Below, piece after piece: positions 9,201 to 17,488 of a stretch of 64,000 nt of DNA (positions are counted from its first letter, which is position 1; each line of letters begins with the position of its first letter). The notes under the pieces are model-generated. The model was not told where the DNA came from and did no database searches. It was given only the letters and a program-made list of their open reading frames with translations. A program made the translations under genes and the position numbers. The stretch is from Streptomyces sp. HD (GTDB lineage: Bacteria > Actinomycetota > Actinomycetes > Streptomycetales > Streptomycetaceae), in NCBI RefSeq assembly GCF_028369295.1, contig NZ_JAQMYP010000026.1:62001-126000 (forward strand), read 5' to 3'.

Positions 9201-9775
9201 ATCAGCTCCAGGAAGTAGCGGTCCTTGCCGAAGATGTCCTGGTAGTCGGCGGCCGCCTTGAGGGCCTCGTCGTACTGGCCGAGGCGCAGCCGGGTCTGCA
9301 GCTCACCGGAGGGGCAGCCGGTGGAGGCGACGATCCCCTCGGACCACTGGGAGATCGTCTCCTTGTCCATCCGGGGCCACTTCTGCAGCCAGCCCTCGGC
9401 GTAGGCGTCGGAGGAGAGCCGGAAGATGTTGTGCAGGCCGGTCTTGTTCACCGCCCACATCGTCTTGTGGGTGTAACCACCCGAACCGGAGACGTCGTCC
9501 CGCTTCTGGTGCGGCTGGCCCCACTGGATCTTGCGCTTGTTGCGCCGGGACTCGGGGGCGACATACGCCTCGATCCCGATGATCGGGGTGATCCCGGCCT
9601 TCTTCGCGGTGTGGAAGAAGTCATACGCCCCGTGGAGGTTGCCGTGGTCGGACATCGCGATGTGCGTCATGCCCATCTCGTTGCACGCGTCGAACATGTC
9701 CTTCAGCCGCGCGGCACCGTCCAGCAGCGAGTACTGGGTGTGGACGTGCAGGTGCGTGAACGGCGGCTTTGACAC
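6236..9775 (-). CDS. dnaE: DNA polymerase III alpha subunit
   Basis: The replicative polymerase, 1179 residues from GTG 9775, which has a perfect GGAGG seven bases upstream. The frame is open to 9820, but that start lacks such a site. An N-terminal PHP domain begins at FTHLHVHTQYSLLDGA, the palm carries the catalytic acidic motif PDVDIDFDE near residues 416-424, and a fingers region, helix-hairpin-helix and OB-fold follow. The clamp-binding motif QFDLF is at about 941-945. This is the DnaE1 type, which lacks the proofreading domain of PolC. It is monocistronic here and divergent from the DUF2252 gene. Confidence 0.98.
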   Translation of the reverse strand: MSKPPFTHLHVHTQYSLLDGAARLKDMFDACNEMGMTHIAMSDHGNLHGAYDFFHTAKKAGITPIIGIEAYVAPESRRNKRKIQWGQPHQKRDDVSGSGGYTHKTMWAVNKTGLHNIFRLSSDAYAEGWLQKWPRMDKETISQWSEGIVASTGCPSGELQTRLRLGQYDEALKAAADYQDIFGKDRYFLELMDHGIEIEHRVRDGLLEIGKKLGIPPLVTNDSHYTYAHEATAHDALLCIQTGKNLSDPDRFKFDGTGYYLKSTDEMYAIDSSDAWQEGCANTLLVAEMVDTDGMFESKNLMPKFDIPEGFTEVTWFKEEVRRGMERRFPGGVPEDRQKQAEYEMDVIISMGFPGYFLVVADFIMWAKNNGIAVGPGRGSAAGSIVAYAMGITDLDPIPHGLIFERFLNPERISMPDVDIDFDERRRVEVIRYVTEKYGADKVAMIGTYGKIKAKNAIKDSARVLGYPYAMGDRITKAMPADVLGKGIDLNGITDPSHPRYSEAGEVRGMYENEPDVKKVIDTAKGVEGLVRQMGVHAAGVIMSSETITEHVPVWVRHTDGVTITQWDYPSCESLGLLKMDFLGLRNLTIMDDAVKMVKSNKGIDLELLSLPLDDPTTFELLQRGETLGVFQFDGGPMRSLLRLMKPDNFEDISAVSALYRPGPMGMDSHTNYALRKNKLQEITPIHKELEEPLREVLDVTYGLIVYQEQVQKAAQIIAGYSLGEADILRRVMGKKKPEELAKNFVLFQDGARKKGYSDEAIQALWDVLVPFAGYAFNKAHSAAYGLVSYWTAYLKANHPAEYMAALLTSVKDDKDKSAVYLNECRRMGIRVLPPNVNESVHNFAAQGDDVILFGLEAVRNVGTNVVESIIKSRKAKGKYGSFPDYLDKVEAVACNKRTTESLIKAGAFDTLGHTRKGLTAHFEPMIDNVVAVKRKEAEGQFDLFGGMGEEESDEPGFGLDVVFTDEEWDKTYLLAQEREMLGLYVSDHPLFGLEHVLSDKADAGIAQLTGGEHADGAVVTIGGIISGLQRKMTKQGNAWAIATVEDLAGSIECMFFPATYQLVSTQLVEDAVVFVKGRLDKREDVPRLVAMELQVPDLSNAGTNAPVILTIPATRVTPPMVSRLGEILSHHKGESEVRIKLQGPTKTTVLRLDRHRVKPDPALFGDLKVLLGPSCLAG

Positions 9776-9945
9776 GGTGAGTCCTCCAAGGGAAACGCTC
9801 GGCGACGGGGTGGCGGACACTTCTGGGATCAGCGTCGAAGTCTATGCCTCGGGACTGACACCCGGCGGGCACTCGCGCGTACCTTCATGCGTTGGACACG
9901 GCAGAGACGCTGTCGTACATGCACTGCACCAGGAGGCACCCAGCG

Positions 9946-11271
9946 ATGTCGGTTCCCCAGCTCAACGGCGAGCAGCGTGGCGAGGAGATACTCGCCGTCT
10001 TCGACACCGCCTTCGGCGAACTCCTGGCCGCCGACCCGGCGGCGTTCCGGGTGAAGTTCCGCAAGATGGCGGCCTCGGCCTTCGCGTTCTACCGGGGAAC
10101 GGCGTGTCTCTTCTACCGCGACCTGGACCACGAGAAGCACGGCGGGCCCTACCTGGACGAGCGCACCTCGCGCGTGTGGATCCACGGCGACCTGCACGCG
10201 GAGAACTTCGGCACGTACATGGACGCCAACGGCCGTCTGGTCTTCAACGTCAACGACTTCGACGAGGCGTACGTCGGCCCCTTCACCTGGGACCTCAAGC
10301 GCTTCGCCGCCTCGATCGCCCTCATCGGCTACGCCAAGGCGCTCAGCGACGAGCAGATCACCGAGCTGGTGCGGGTCTACGCGGGAGCCTACCGCGCGCG
10401 CGTGCACGCCCTGGCGACCGGCGCCAAGAGCGACGAGGTGCCGCCGTTCACGCTGGACACCGCCCAGGGCCCGCTGCTGGACGCGCTGCGCGACGCCCGT
10501 GCGCTGACCCGCTTCGGGCTGCTGGAGTCGATGACCGGGATCCGCGACTTCGAGCGCCGCTTCTCCGCTGGCGGCGGCGCGATCGAGCTGGACGCGGCCA
10601 CCCGCTACAAGGTGCTCGCGGCCTTCGACGGCTATCTGGAGACACTGCCGGACACCTCCCTGGACCGCCCGGACTCCTACCGGGTGAAGGACGTGGTCGG
10701 GCGGCGCGGCATCGGCATCGGATCGGCCGGGCTGCCGTCGTACAACATCCTCCTGGAGGGCCACACGGACGCCCTGGAGAACGACGTCGTGATCTACATC
10801 AAGCAGGCCCAGACCCCGGCCGTCTCCCGGCACATCACCGACCAGGCACTGCGCGACTACTTCCAGCACGAGGGCCACCGCACGGTGATCTCCCAGCGCG
10901 CCCTGCAGGCGAACGCCGACCCGTGGCTGGGCTGGACCGAGCTGGACGGAGCGGGCCAGCTGGTCGCCGAGGTCTCGCCGTACGCGGTGGACCTGGACTG
11001 GGGCGACATCGACGACCCGGAGGAGATCGCGTCGGTCGTCGCCGACCTCGGCCGGGCCACGGCCACGATGCACGCGGCGGCGGACGACACCTCCGGCGAG
11101 TCCCTGGTGCCGTTCTCCACCGAGCGGGCCATCGACGCGGCGATCGCGGCCGACGAGGAAGGCTTCGCGGAGCTCCTGGTCGCCTTCGCGCACGACTACG
11201 GCGCACGCGCGCGTGCCGACCACCAGATCTTCGTGGACCTGTTCCGCAACGGGCGGATTCCGGGTCTGTGA
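9946..11271 (+). CDS. DUF2252 protein, kinase-like fold
   Basis: 441 residues. The motifs HGDLHAENFG (80-89) and NDFDEA (103-108) resemble the catalytic loop and metal-binding segment of aminoglycoside-phosphotransferase/HipA-like kinases, and they are the hallmark of DUF2252. Substrate and role are unknown. ATG 9946 is chosen because AGGAGG lies nine bases upstream and the protein then begins MSVPQLNGEQRGEEIL; an in-frame ATG at 9892 has no ribosome-binding site. The gene is divergent from dnaE with 170 bp between the starts. Confidence 0.88.
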   Translation: MSVPQLNGEQRGEEILAVFDTAFGELLAADPAAFRVKFRKMAASAFAFYRGTACLFYRDLDHEKHGGPYLDERTSRVWIHGDLHAENFGTYMDANGRLVFNVNDFDEAYVGPFTWDLKRFAASIALIGYAKALSDEQITELVRVYAGAYRARVHALATGAKSDEVPPFTLDTAQGPLLDALRDARALTRFGLLESMTGIRDFERRFSAGGGAIELDAATRYKVLAAFDGYLETLPDTSLDRPDSYRVKDVVGRRGIGIGSAGLPSYNILLEGHTDALENDVVIYIKQAQTPAVSRHITDQALRDYFQHEGHRTVISQRALQANADPWLGWTELDGAGQLVAEVSPYAVDLDWGDIDDPEEIASVVADLGRATATMHAAADDTSGESLVPFSTERAIDAAIAADEEGFAELLVAFAHDYGARARADHQIFVDLFRNGRIPGL

Positions 11272-11360
11272 CGGAAAGGCCGTTCTCCGGCGTTTCTCAG
11301 CCAGGCACAGGCCCCCTTTAAGGGTCTCTTACAGGACCACGTGACACACTCTTCTCCGCC

Positions 11361-12059
11361 ATGGACATATCCGGGACCCAGCTACGAGCCGTACGCGCGG
11401 CGCTGTTCACGTCACTCGTCGTGACGCTCAGCGCCGCGTCACACGTGCTGTTGTCCCGGGCGCCGCTGCCGCTGAACACGGTGGCCCTGCTCACGGCCGC
11501 CGTGTTCGTCCTCGCCTACGTCCTGGCCGGCCGCGAGCGGACCTTCGGGCGGATCGCCGCCCTGCTGATCCCGCTGGAACTGGCGGCGGACACGATCCTC
11601 ACCACCGGCCAGCACGTCTGTTACGGCCGGGCGGGCGGCCCGGTCGCGGGCCCGCTGCGGTCCGTCGGCTTCGACGTGCTGTGCGGCGACAACACCGCCG
11701 TGGGCACTCCCCTGGCGGGGGTGAGCGGTGCCGACCCGCACCGCCTGGCCACGGTTCTCGCCCAGGCCGACCCGGTGACGCCCTGGCTGCTGCTGGGCGC
11801 GCACATCGGCGTCGGCCTCCTCGCCGCCGCCTGGCTGCGGCGCGGCGAGCGGGCCCTGGCCCAGCTGCTGCGGGCGGTGACGGCGACCACGTTCCGCCCG
11901 CTGCTGCTGGCGGTCGCCGCGGTGACGGTGCGCCGGACCACGCCGGTCCGCCGACTGCCGCGCCCCGCCCGCCGTACGGCCGGCACCCGCAGCCGCCTCC
12001 TCGTGCACTCCCCGGGACGCCGTGGACCGCCGTGCTCACTCGCCTTCACCTGCGCGTGA
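11361..12059 (+). CDS. Membrane protein preceding a DsbA-like gene
   Basis: 232 residues from ATG 11361. Three or four hydrophobic segments are visible: AALFTSLVVTLSAASHVLLS, TVALLTAAVFVLAYVLAG, IAALLIPLELAADTILT, and later WLLLGAHIGVGLLAAAWL. Two cysteines (in QHVCYGRA and DVLCGDN) lie in the presumed extracytoplasmic loop. The C-terminal 45 residues are Arg/Pro-rich. No family is recognised. It lies 77 nt before a DsbA-like thioredoxin gene on the same strand, so a role in redox folding at the membrane is possible but unproven. Confidence 0.7.
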   Translation: MDISGTQLRAVRAALFTSLVVTLSAASHVLLSRAPLPLNTVALLTAAVFVLAYVLAGRERTFGRIAALLIPLELAADTILTTGQHVCYGRAGGPVAGPLRSVGFDVLCGDNTAVGTPLAGVSGADPHRLATVLAQADPVTPWLLLGAHIGVGLLAAAWLRRGERALAQLLRAVTATTFRPLLLAVAAVTVRRTTPVRRLPRPARRTAGTRSRLLVHSPGRRGPPCSLAFTCA

Positions 12060-12136
12060 ACCGCGCCTGAGCACCACACCCCACCCATACGTATCCCGCA
12101 CACACAGGTGTGCGCGTCCCCATGGAGATCACCAAC

Positions 12137-12976
12137 ATGAGCAAGCGGAACAGCCAGGCGGCGAAGACGGCGGCCCGGGAGCGGCTGCGCGCCGAGCGCG
12201 AGCGCGAGGCCAAGCGGGCCAAGGTCAGGCGCCAGATCATCGTCGCCTGCTCGGTCGTCGGCGTCCTGGCGGCGGCGGGCGGCATCGGTTACGCGGTCGT
12301 CCAGGCCAACAAGCCCGGCCACTGGGAGGCCGTGAAGGACGCGAAGGTCGTCGCTCCGGCCCACACCACGGGCACCGACGGCACGACGGTCGTCATCGGC
12401 AAGGACAGCGCCAAGAAGACCCTCAAGGTCTACGAGGACCCGCGCTGCCCGGTCTGCGCCTCGTTCGAGCAGGCCGCCGGTTCGGTCGTCGACAAGGACA
12501 TCGAGGCCGGCAAGTACAAGGTCGAGTTCATCGGCGGCACGTTCCTCGACGGCGACCAGCTGAAGGACGGCAAGATCGGCGCCAACGCCGAGGGCTCCAA
12601 GAACGCGATGAGCGCCATGGGCGCCGCGCTGAACGTGAGCACCGAGGCGTTCATGGAGTACAAGGCCGCGCTGTACTCGGCGAAGTACCACCCCGAGGAG
12701 ACGGACGACAAGTTCAAGGACGACGACTACCTCATCGAGATCGCGGACTCCGTCCCCGCCCTGAAGAACAACGCCAAGTTCGAGAACGCGGTGAAGAAGG
12801 GCACGTACGACGCCTGGGCGCTGGCCATGTCGAAGGCCTTCGACACCAATAAGGACGGTGTGACGGGCACCCCGAGCTTCGTCATGAACGGCAAGCAGCT
12901 GAAGACCTCCGGCCCCAACCAGCCGTGGACGGCGGAGGAGTTCACCAAGGCGGTGGACGCGGCTCTCAAGGGCTGA
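12137..12976 (+). CDS. Membrane-anchored DsbA-like thioredoxin-fold protein
   Basis: 279 residues. A highly charged cytoplasmic N-terminus (about 1-32) is followed by one membrane anchor (IIVACSVVGVLAAAGGIGYAV) and an extracytoplasmic DsbA/DSBA-like thioredoxin domain. The active site is CPVC at 104-107, preceded by VYEDPR. The cis-proline is in TGTPSFVMNG near the C-terminus. Enzymes of this type oxidise or shuffle disulfides in exported proteins. The ATG at 12137 has GGAG upstream; earlier in-frame ATGs at 12110 and 12122 are less well placed. The gene upstream encodes a membrane protein, and a strong terminator follows. Confidence 0.9.
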   Translation: MSKRNSQAAKTAARERLRAEREREAKRAKVRRQIIVACSVVGVLAAAGGIGYAVVQANKPGHWEAVKDAKVVAPAHTTGTDGTTVVIGKDSAKKTLKVYEDPRCPVCASFEQAAGSVVDKDIEAGKYKVEFIGGTFLDGDQLKDGKIGANAEGSKNAMSAMGAALNVSTEAFMEYKAALYSAKYHPEETDDKFKDDDYLIEIADSVPALKNNAKFENAVKKGTYDAWALAMSKAFDTNKDGVTGTPSFVMNGKQLKTSGPNQPWTAEEFTKAVDAALKG

Positions 12977-13015
12977 CTCAAGGGCTTACACCGGCGGGGA
13001 GTCGACCTCCGTGTG

Positions 13016-13051
13016 AAGGGCGGGCGAACATTCACAGGTTCGCCCGCCCTT
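13016..13051 (+). terminator. Hairpin terminator after the DsbA-like gene
   Basis: A 14-bp stem, AAGGGCGGGCGAAC pairing with GTTCGCCCGCCCTT, with an 8-nt loop. It starts 39 nt after the DsbA-like stop codon and ends 29 nt before the phoD start, separating the two transcription units. Confidence 0.88.
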
Positions 13052-13080
13052 GTTCATACCGATCAGTAACCTGATCGCTC

Positions 13081-14751
13081 GTGACCAGTCGATACAGATC
13101 ATCCGAGCAGCACAATTCCCCTGCCCCCCGCCGCCGTACGGTCGTCAAGGCCGCGGCGGCGACGGCCGGTGCCGCGGTCGTCGCGGCCCCGCTCGCAGCC
13201 GCGCTGCCCGCCGGTGCCGCCGAGGCGGCCCCCGCCTTCCTGCACGGTGTCGCCTCCGGTGACCCGCTGCCCGACGGCGTCCTGCTGTGGACCAGGGTGA
13301 CGCCGACCGCCGAGGCCACCCCCGGTTCCGGGCTCGGCCCGGACACCGAGGTGAGCTGGGTCGTGGCCCGGGACAAGGCGCTGACGAACATCGTCGCCAA
13401 GGGCTCGACCACCGCGAAGGCAGCCTCGGACCACACGGTCAAGGCGGACATCCGGGGCCTGCAGCCGGCCACCGACTACTGGTTCCGCTTCTCGGCAGGC
13501 GGCACGGAGTCCCCGGTGGCGCGCACCCGGACCGCGCCGCCGGTCGACGCGGCCGTGTCCAACCTCCGCTTCGGCGTGGTCTCCTGCGCGAACTGGGAGG
13601 CCGGCTACTTCGCGTCGTACCGCCATCTCGCGGCCCGTGGCGACCTGGACGCCTGGCTGCACCTCGGCGACTACATCTACGAGTACGGCACCGGCCAGTA
13701 CGGCACGCGCGGCACCGTCGTACGGCAGACGGAGCCCGCGGGCGAGACCCTCACGCTCGCCGACTACCGCGGCCGGCACGGCAAGTACAAGACGGACCCC
13801 GATCTGCAGGCCCTGCACACGAAGGCGCCCGTCGTCGCGATCTGGGACGACCACGAGATGGCCAACGACGCCTGGTCGGGCGGCGCCGAGAACCACACCG
13901 AGGGCGCCGAGGGCACCTGGGCCGCGCGTCAGGCCGCCGCCAAGCAGGCGTACTTCGAGTGGATGCCGGTGCGTCCGGCGATCGCCGGCACCACCTACCG
14001 ACGGCTGCGCTTCGGCAAGCTCGTCGACCTCTCGCTGCTCGACCTGCGCTCCTTCCGCTCGCAGCAGGTCAAGACCGGCAACGGCGAGGTCGACGACCCG
14101 GACCGCACCCTCACCGGCCGGGCCCAACTGGACTGGCTGAAGGCGGGGCTGAAGTCCTCCGACACCACCTGGCGGCTGGTCGGCAACTCGGTGATGATCG
14201 CGCCGTTCGCGATCGGCTCCCTCACCGCGGACCTGCTCAAGCCGCTCGCCAAGCTGCTGGGCCTGCCGCAGGAGGGGCTCGCCCTCAACCCCGACCAGTG
14301 GGACGGCTACACGGACGACCGCCGGGAGCTGCTGGCCCACCTGCGGTCCAACGCGATCCGCAACACCGTGTTCCTGACCGGCGACATCCACATGGCGTGG
14401 GCCAACGACGTGCCGGTGGACGCCGGTACCTACCCGCTGTCCGCCTCCGCCGCCACGGAGTTCGTCGTCACCTCGGTGACGTCGGACAACCTCGACGACA
14501 TCGTCCAGGTCCCCCAGGGCACGGTCTCCGCGATCGCCTCGCCGATCATCAAGGCCGCCAACCGGCACGTCCACTGGGTCGACACCGACCGCCACGGTTA
14601 CGGCGTCCTGGACATCACGGCCGACCGTGCGCAGATGGACTACTACGTCCTGTCCGACAAGACGAAGCAGGACACGACCGCCTCCTGGGCGCGGTCCTAC
14701 CGCACGCGCAGCGGGACCCAGAAGGTGGAGCGCACGTACGACCCCGTCTGA
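13081..14751 (+). CDS. phoD: Tat-exported alkaline phosphatase, PhoD family
   Basis: 556 residues. A twin-arginine signal is evident (RRRTVVK at 17-23, then an alanine-rich hydrophobic stretch to about residue 50), so the enzyme is exported folded. A fibronectin-like N-terminal PhoD domain ([20 protein letters not shown]) precedes the metallophosphatase domain, with metal-binding motifs [19 protein letters not shown] and TGDIHMAW. PhoD enzymes hydrolyse phosphodiesters and monoesters with Ca and Fe and are usually induced by phosphate starvation through PhoP; I did not identify a PHO box with confidence. Start GTG 13081. The final YVLSDKTKQ...VERTYDPV region is typical of the family. Confidence 0.95.
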   Translation: MTSRYRSSEQHNSPAPRRRTVVKAAAATAGAAVVAAPLAAALPAGAAEAAPAFLHGVASGDPLPDGVLLWTRVTPTAEATPGSGLGPDTEVSWVVARDKALTNIVAKGSTTAKAASDHTVKADIRGLQPATDYWFRFSAGGTESPVARTRTAPPVDAAVSNLRFGVVSCANWEAGYFASYRHLAARGDLDAWLHLGDYIYEYGTGQYGTRGTVVRQTEPAGETLTLADYRGRHGKYKTDPDLQALHTKAPVVAIWDDHEMANDAWSGGAENHTEGAEGTWAARQAAAKQAYFEWMPVRPAIAGTTYRRLRFGKLVDLSLLDLRSFRSQQVKTGNGEVDDPDRTLTGRAQLDWLKAGLKSSDTTWRLVGNSVMIAPFAIGSLTADLLKPLAKLLGLPQEGLALNPDQWDGYTDDRRELLAHLRSNAIRNTVFLTGDIHMAWANDVPVDAGTYPLSASAATEFVVTSVTSDNLDDIVQVPQGTVSAIASPIIKAANRHVHWVDTDRHGYGVLDITADRAQMDYYVLSDKTKQDTTASWARSYRTRSGTQKVERTYDPV

Positions 14752-14784
14752 CGGCTCCCGCTCGGTCCTGGGAGTCCTACGGAG

Positions 14785-15354
14785 TCACAGGGTGTCGAGG
14801 AAGCCGAGTGCCACCCGCCAGGTGGCCTCGGCGGCCTCCTCGTCGTAGTCCGGCAGGTCCGGGTCGGTGTAGAGGTGGCCCGCCCCGGCGTATCTGTACA
14901 CCTCGACGTCGGCGCCCGCTCGGCCCATCTGTAGATACCAGGCGCTCAGCCAGTCGTCCGTCTCGAACGGGTCCGGCTCGGCGACATGCAGCTGCACCGG
15001 CAGATCGTCCACCGAGACGTTCGGCGCGATGTCCGACGTGCCGTGCAGAAGCAGCAGTCCGCGCGCCTTCTCGTCGCCGAGCGCGAGGGTCTGGGCGATG
15101 GAGGCGCCGAGCGAGAACCCGGCGTAGACCAGCCCGCGCTCCGAGTAGGGCGCGGAGGCGAGCACGGCCCGCTTCAGCAGGTCGTCCTTGCCGATCCGCT
15201 CCTTGAACTCCATGCCTTCCTCGACCGTCTCGAACGTCCGCCCCTCGAAGAGGTCCGGCGTCCACACCTCGTGTCCGGCGGCGCGCAGCCGGTCCGCGGC
15301 CCGGCGCACCGCGGGCCTGAGGCCAAAGGTCGAGTGAAACAGCATGATGTTCAT
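14785..15354 (-). CDS. Dienelactone hydrolase-like alpha/beta hydrolase
   Basis: 189 residues covering a compact alpha/beta hydrolase fold of the dienelactone hydrolase family. The nucleophile elbow reads YAGFSLGAS, so the nucleophile is serine where classical dienelactone hydrolases have cysteine. The likely catalytic Asp and His are in VAEPDPFE and AGAGHLYTD. It is cytoplasmic with unknown substrate. The gene converges on phoD with only 33 nt between the stops, and is divergent from the MscS channel gene. Confidence 0.88.
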   Translation of the reverse strand: MNIMLFHSTFGLRPAVRRAADRLRAAGHEVWTPDLFEGRTFETVEEGMEFKERIGKDDLLKRAVLASAPYSERGLVYAGFSLGASIAQTLALGDEKARGLLLLHGTSDIAPNVSVDDLPVQLHVAEPDPFETDDWLSAWYLQMGRAGADVEVYRYAGAGHLYTDPDLPDYDEEAAEATWRVALGFLDTL

Positions 15355-15449
15355 GAAGCCATGGTGCCAGCCGGGTACGACAGCGCCGTGACCACCGCCT
15401 CACCGGCACGGATGTTCATGACCCCCCTCGGGTGGTTACGTTCGGAGGC

Positions 15450-16580
15450 ATGGAGAACATACTCCGACCACTGATCGTGATCGGCGGCTCGGTGCTGCTC
15501 ACCCTGGTCATCGGATGGGCCACCGACCGCCTCATGCACAAGGCCGACGAACGGCACAGTGAGACACCGCTGTGGGGTCTGCTGCGCCAGGCCCGCATCC
15601 CCTACCAGCTCGTGCTGTGCGCGGCCCTGCTCAGAGGGTCCTACGACGAGGCCGAGCTGTTCCAGGAGAACCGGGTCGCGATCGGCAGGGTGCTGACCCT
15701 GGTGCTGATCGGGGCGGCGGCCTGGCTGGCGATCCGTATCGCGGCGGCGGTCGTGGAGACCTCGTACAGCCGTTACGCCCGGGCCCATCGCGATCCGGCC
15801 CGGGTGCGGCGGGTGCGCACCCAGGTGACGTTGATCATGCGTGTGGTCTCGGCGGTCGTCGGTGTGGTGGCCGTGGCGGCGATGCTGCTGACCTTCCCGG
15901 CGTTCCGCGCGGCCGGTGCCTCGCTGCTGGCCTCGGCCGGCATCCTCGGCATCGTCGCCGGTGTCGCGGCCCAGTCCACGCTGAGCAACATGTTCGCCGG
16001 GCTGCAGATCGCCTTCGGCGACATGGTGCGCATCGGGGACACGGTCGTGGTGGACGGCGAGTGGGGCACCGTCGAGGAGATCACCCTGACGTTCCTGACG
16101 GTGCGGACGTGGGACGAGCGCCGGATCACGATGCCGGTGTCGTACTTCACATCGAAGGCCTTCGAGAACTGGTCGCGCGGCGGCGCCCAGATGACCGGCA
16201 CCGTCTTCCTGCACGTCGACCACTCGGCGCCGATGGAGGCGATGCGCGAGCAACTCCGCGACATCCTGCGCGCGTGCCCGGCGTGGGACGGCCGCGACTA
16301 CGGCCTGGCCGTCACCGACTCCACGCCGAGCACCATCGAAGTGCGGGCGCTGGTCACGGCCAAGGACGCGGACGACCTGTGGACGGTCCGGGTCACGGTG
16401 CGCGAGCAGCTGATCCGCTGGCTGACCGCGCAGCATCCGTACGCGCTGCCCCGCGTCAACGCGACGGACGCGGCCCTGCCGCCCGGCTTCCCGGTCCCCG
16501 GCCCGGTCTCCGGCCGCCTCCCGGCCCGCCGCACCCACCAGCACGACCACCTGCCACCACAACGCCCTGACCGCCTCTGA
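15450..16580 (+). CDS. MscS-type mechanosensitive ion channel
   Basis: 376 residues from ATG 15450. Four transmembrane segments, the first beginning LRPLIVIGGSVLLTLVIG. The pore-lining helix and beta domain of MscS are clear: GVAAQSTLSNMFAGLQIAFG, then DMVRIGDTVVVDGEWGTVEEITL and the family motif ITMPVSYFTSKAFENWSR. Such channels open on membrane tension to release solutes during hypo-osmotic shock. GGAGG at 15444-15448 is only one base from the ATG, so the GTG at 15432 is a possible alternative. The C-terminus is Pro/Arg-rich. Confidence 0.93.
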   Translation: MENILRPLIVIGGSVLLTLVIGWATDRLMHKADERHSETPLWGLLRQARIPYQLVLCAALLRGSYDEAELFQENRVAIGRVLTLVLIGAAAWLAIRIAAAVVETSYSRYARAHRDPARVRRVRTQVTLIMRVVSAVVGVVAVAAMLLTFPAFRAAGASLLASAGILGIVAGVAAQSTLSNMFAGLQIAFGDMVRIGDTVVVDGEWGTVEEITLTFLTVRTWDERRITMPVSYFTSKAFENWSRGGAQMTGTVFLHVDHSAPMEAMREQLRDILRACPAWDGRDYGLAVTDSTPSTIEVRALVTAKDADDLWTVRVTVREQLIRWLTAQHPYALPRVNATDAALPPGFPVPGPVSGRLPARRTHQHDHLPPQRPDRL

Positions 16581-16598
16581 CCGGGGCACGGCGGCGCC

Positions 16599-16690
16599 GT
16601 AAGGGGCGCGGGGCCGTTGTCGATGTGCGGCTACCGCCGCGTGGGCGCGACCAGCCGCAACGGCGCCGCGGACAACCGAGGGCCTGTCGC
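16599..16690. repeat. Streptomyces-type interspersed palindromic element (REP-like)
   Basis: The convergent gap between the channel and SDR genes holds AAGGGGCGCGGGGC followed by GGGCGCGACCAGCCGCAACG and further GC-rich half-palindromes. From memory this resembles the GGGGCGCGGGGAACTGCGCGACCAGC-like element repeated between genes throughout Streptomyces chromosomes. It can fold into hairpins and may end transcription from both sides. Confidence 0.55.
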
Positions 16691-16709
16691 GGTGTTTCCC
16701 GCGGAGGGC

Positions 16710-17450
16710 TCAGTGCCCGCGCTCGGCCCCGCCGCTCACCTGGATGATCTGCGAGGTGATGTGCCCGGCGCCGTGGGACGCCAGCCAGTGCAGGGTCGCG
16801 GCGACGTCCCCGGGCGTACCGGCCCGCCCGGTCGAGGTCTCCGCGACCAGCCGGGCGCGCCGCTCCTCGTCCATCCCGTCGCCGAAGAACTCGGTGTCCT
16901 CGACATAGCCCGGCGCGACCACGTTCACGGTGATCCCGCGCGGCCCCAACTGCCGGGCCAGATCATGGGCGTACGGATGCAGCGCTGCCTTGGACGCCGC
17001 GTACGCCCCGCTGCCGGAGCCCCGGAAGGCGGCGATGGAGCTGAGGAACAGCACCCGCCCGCCGGGGTCGGCGAGCCGGTCCTTCAGGGCCTCGGTGAGC
17101 AGGGCCGCGGTCAGGGTGTTGAGGCCGAAGTTGAGGGTCCAGTTGTGCAGGACGACATCGAGCGGCTCGTCGCTGTCGACCTTGGGCTCCAGATACCCGG
17201 AGCCGCCTGCGCTGTGGATCAGCACGTCCACCGTGCCGAGCTCCGACGCCACGAACCGCTCCACGCCCCGCACACCGCGCGGCCTGCTCAGATCCGCCGC
17301 GTAGGTGAGGGCGCCGGGCACACCGGCCTTCTCCAGCACCTCGGGGCGTCTGCCGAGCAGCAGCACCCGGTCCCCGTCCGCCGCGAACAGCTGTGCCGCC
17401 GCGAGCCCGATCCCCGTACCGCCTCCACTGATCACCACGTTGCGAGCCAT
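16710..17450 (-). CDS. Short-chain dehydrogenase/reductase (SDR)
   Basis: 246 residues from ATG 17450. The cofactor motif is GGGTGIG, with NAG-equivalent HSAGGSG, and the active site has Ser (FLSSIAAF) and YAASK, the classical SDR catalytic tetrad. It should be an NAD(P)-dependent oxidoreductase; the substrate is unknown. No Shine-Dalgarno sequence is seen. A TACGAT -10-like hexamer sits six bases before the ATG, which suggests a leaderless transcript. The antiporter gene ends 38 nt upstream on the same strand. Confidence 0.93.
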   Translation of the reverse strand: MARNVVISGGGTGIGLAAAQLFAADGDRVLLLGRRPEVLEKAGVPGALTYAADLSRPRGVRGVERFVASELGTVDVLIHSAGGSGYLEPKVDSDEPLDVVLHNWTLNFGLNTLTAALLTEALKDRLADPGGRVLFLSSIAAFRGSGSGAYAASKAALHPYAHDLARQLGPRGITVNVVAPGYVEDTEFFGDGMDEERRARLVAETSTGRAGTPGDVAATLHWLASHGAGHITSQIIQVSGGAERGH

Positions 17451-17488
17451 GATCAGATCGTACGAAAGGAGGGCCGCCCGCGGCCAGA

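Noticed and set aside
6380-9772. An open frame of more than 1,100 codons on the plus strand opposite dnaE
   Set aside because: It mirrors dnaE codon bias; long antisense frames are a known artefact in GC-rich genomes. The product has no recognisable domain.
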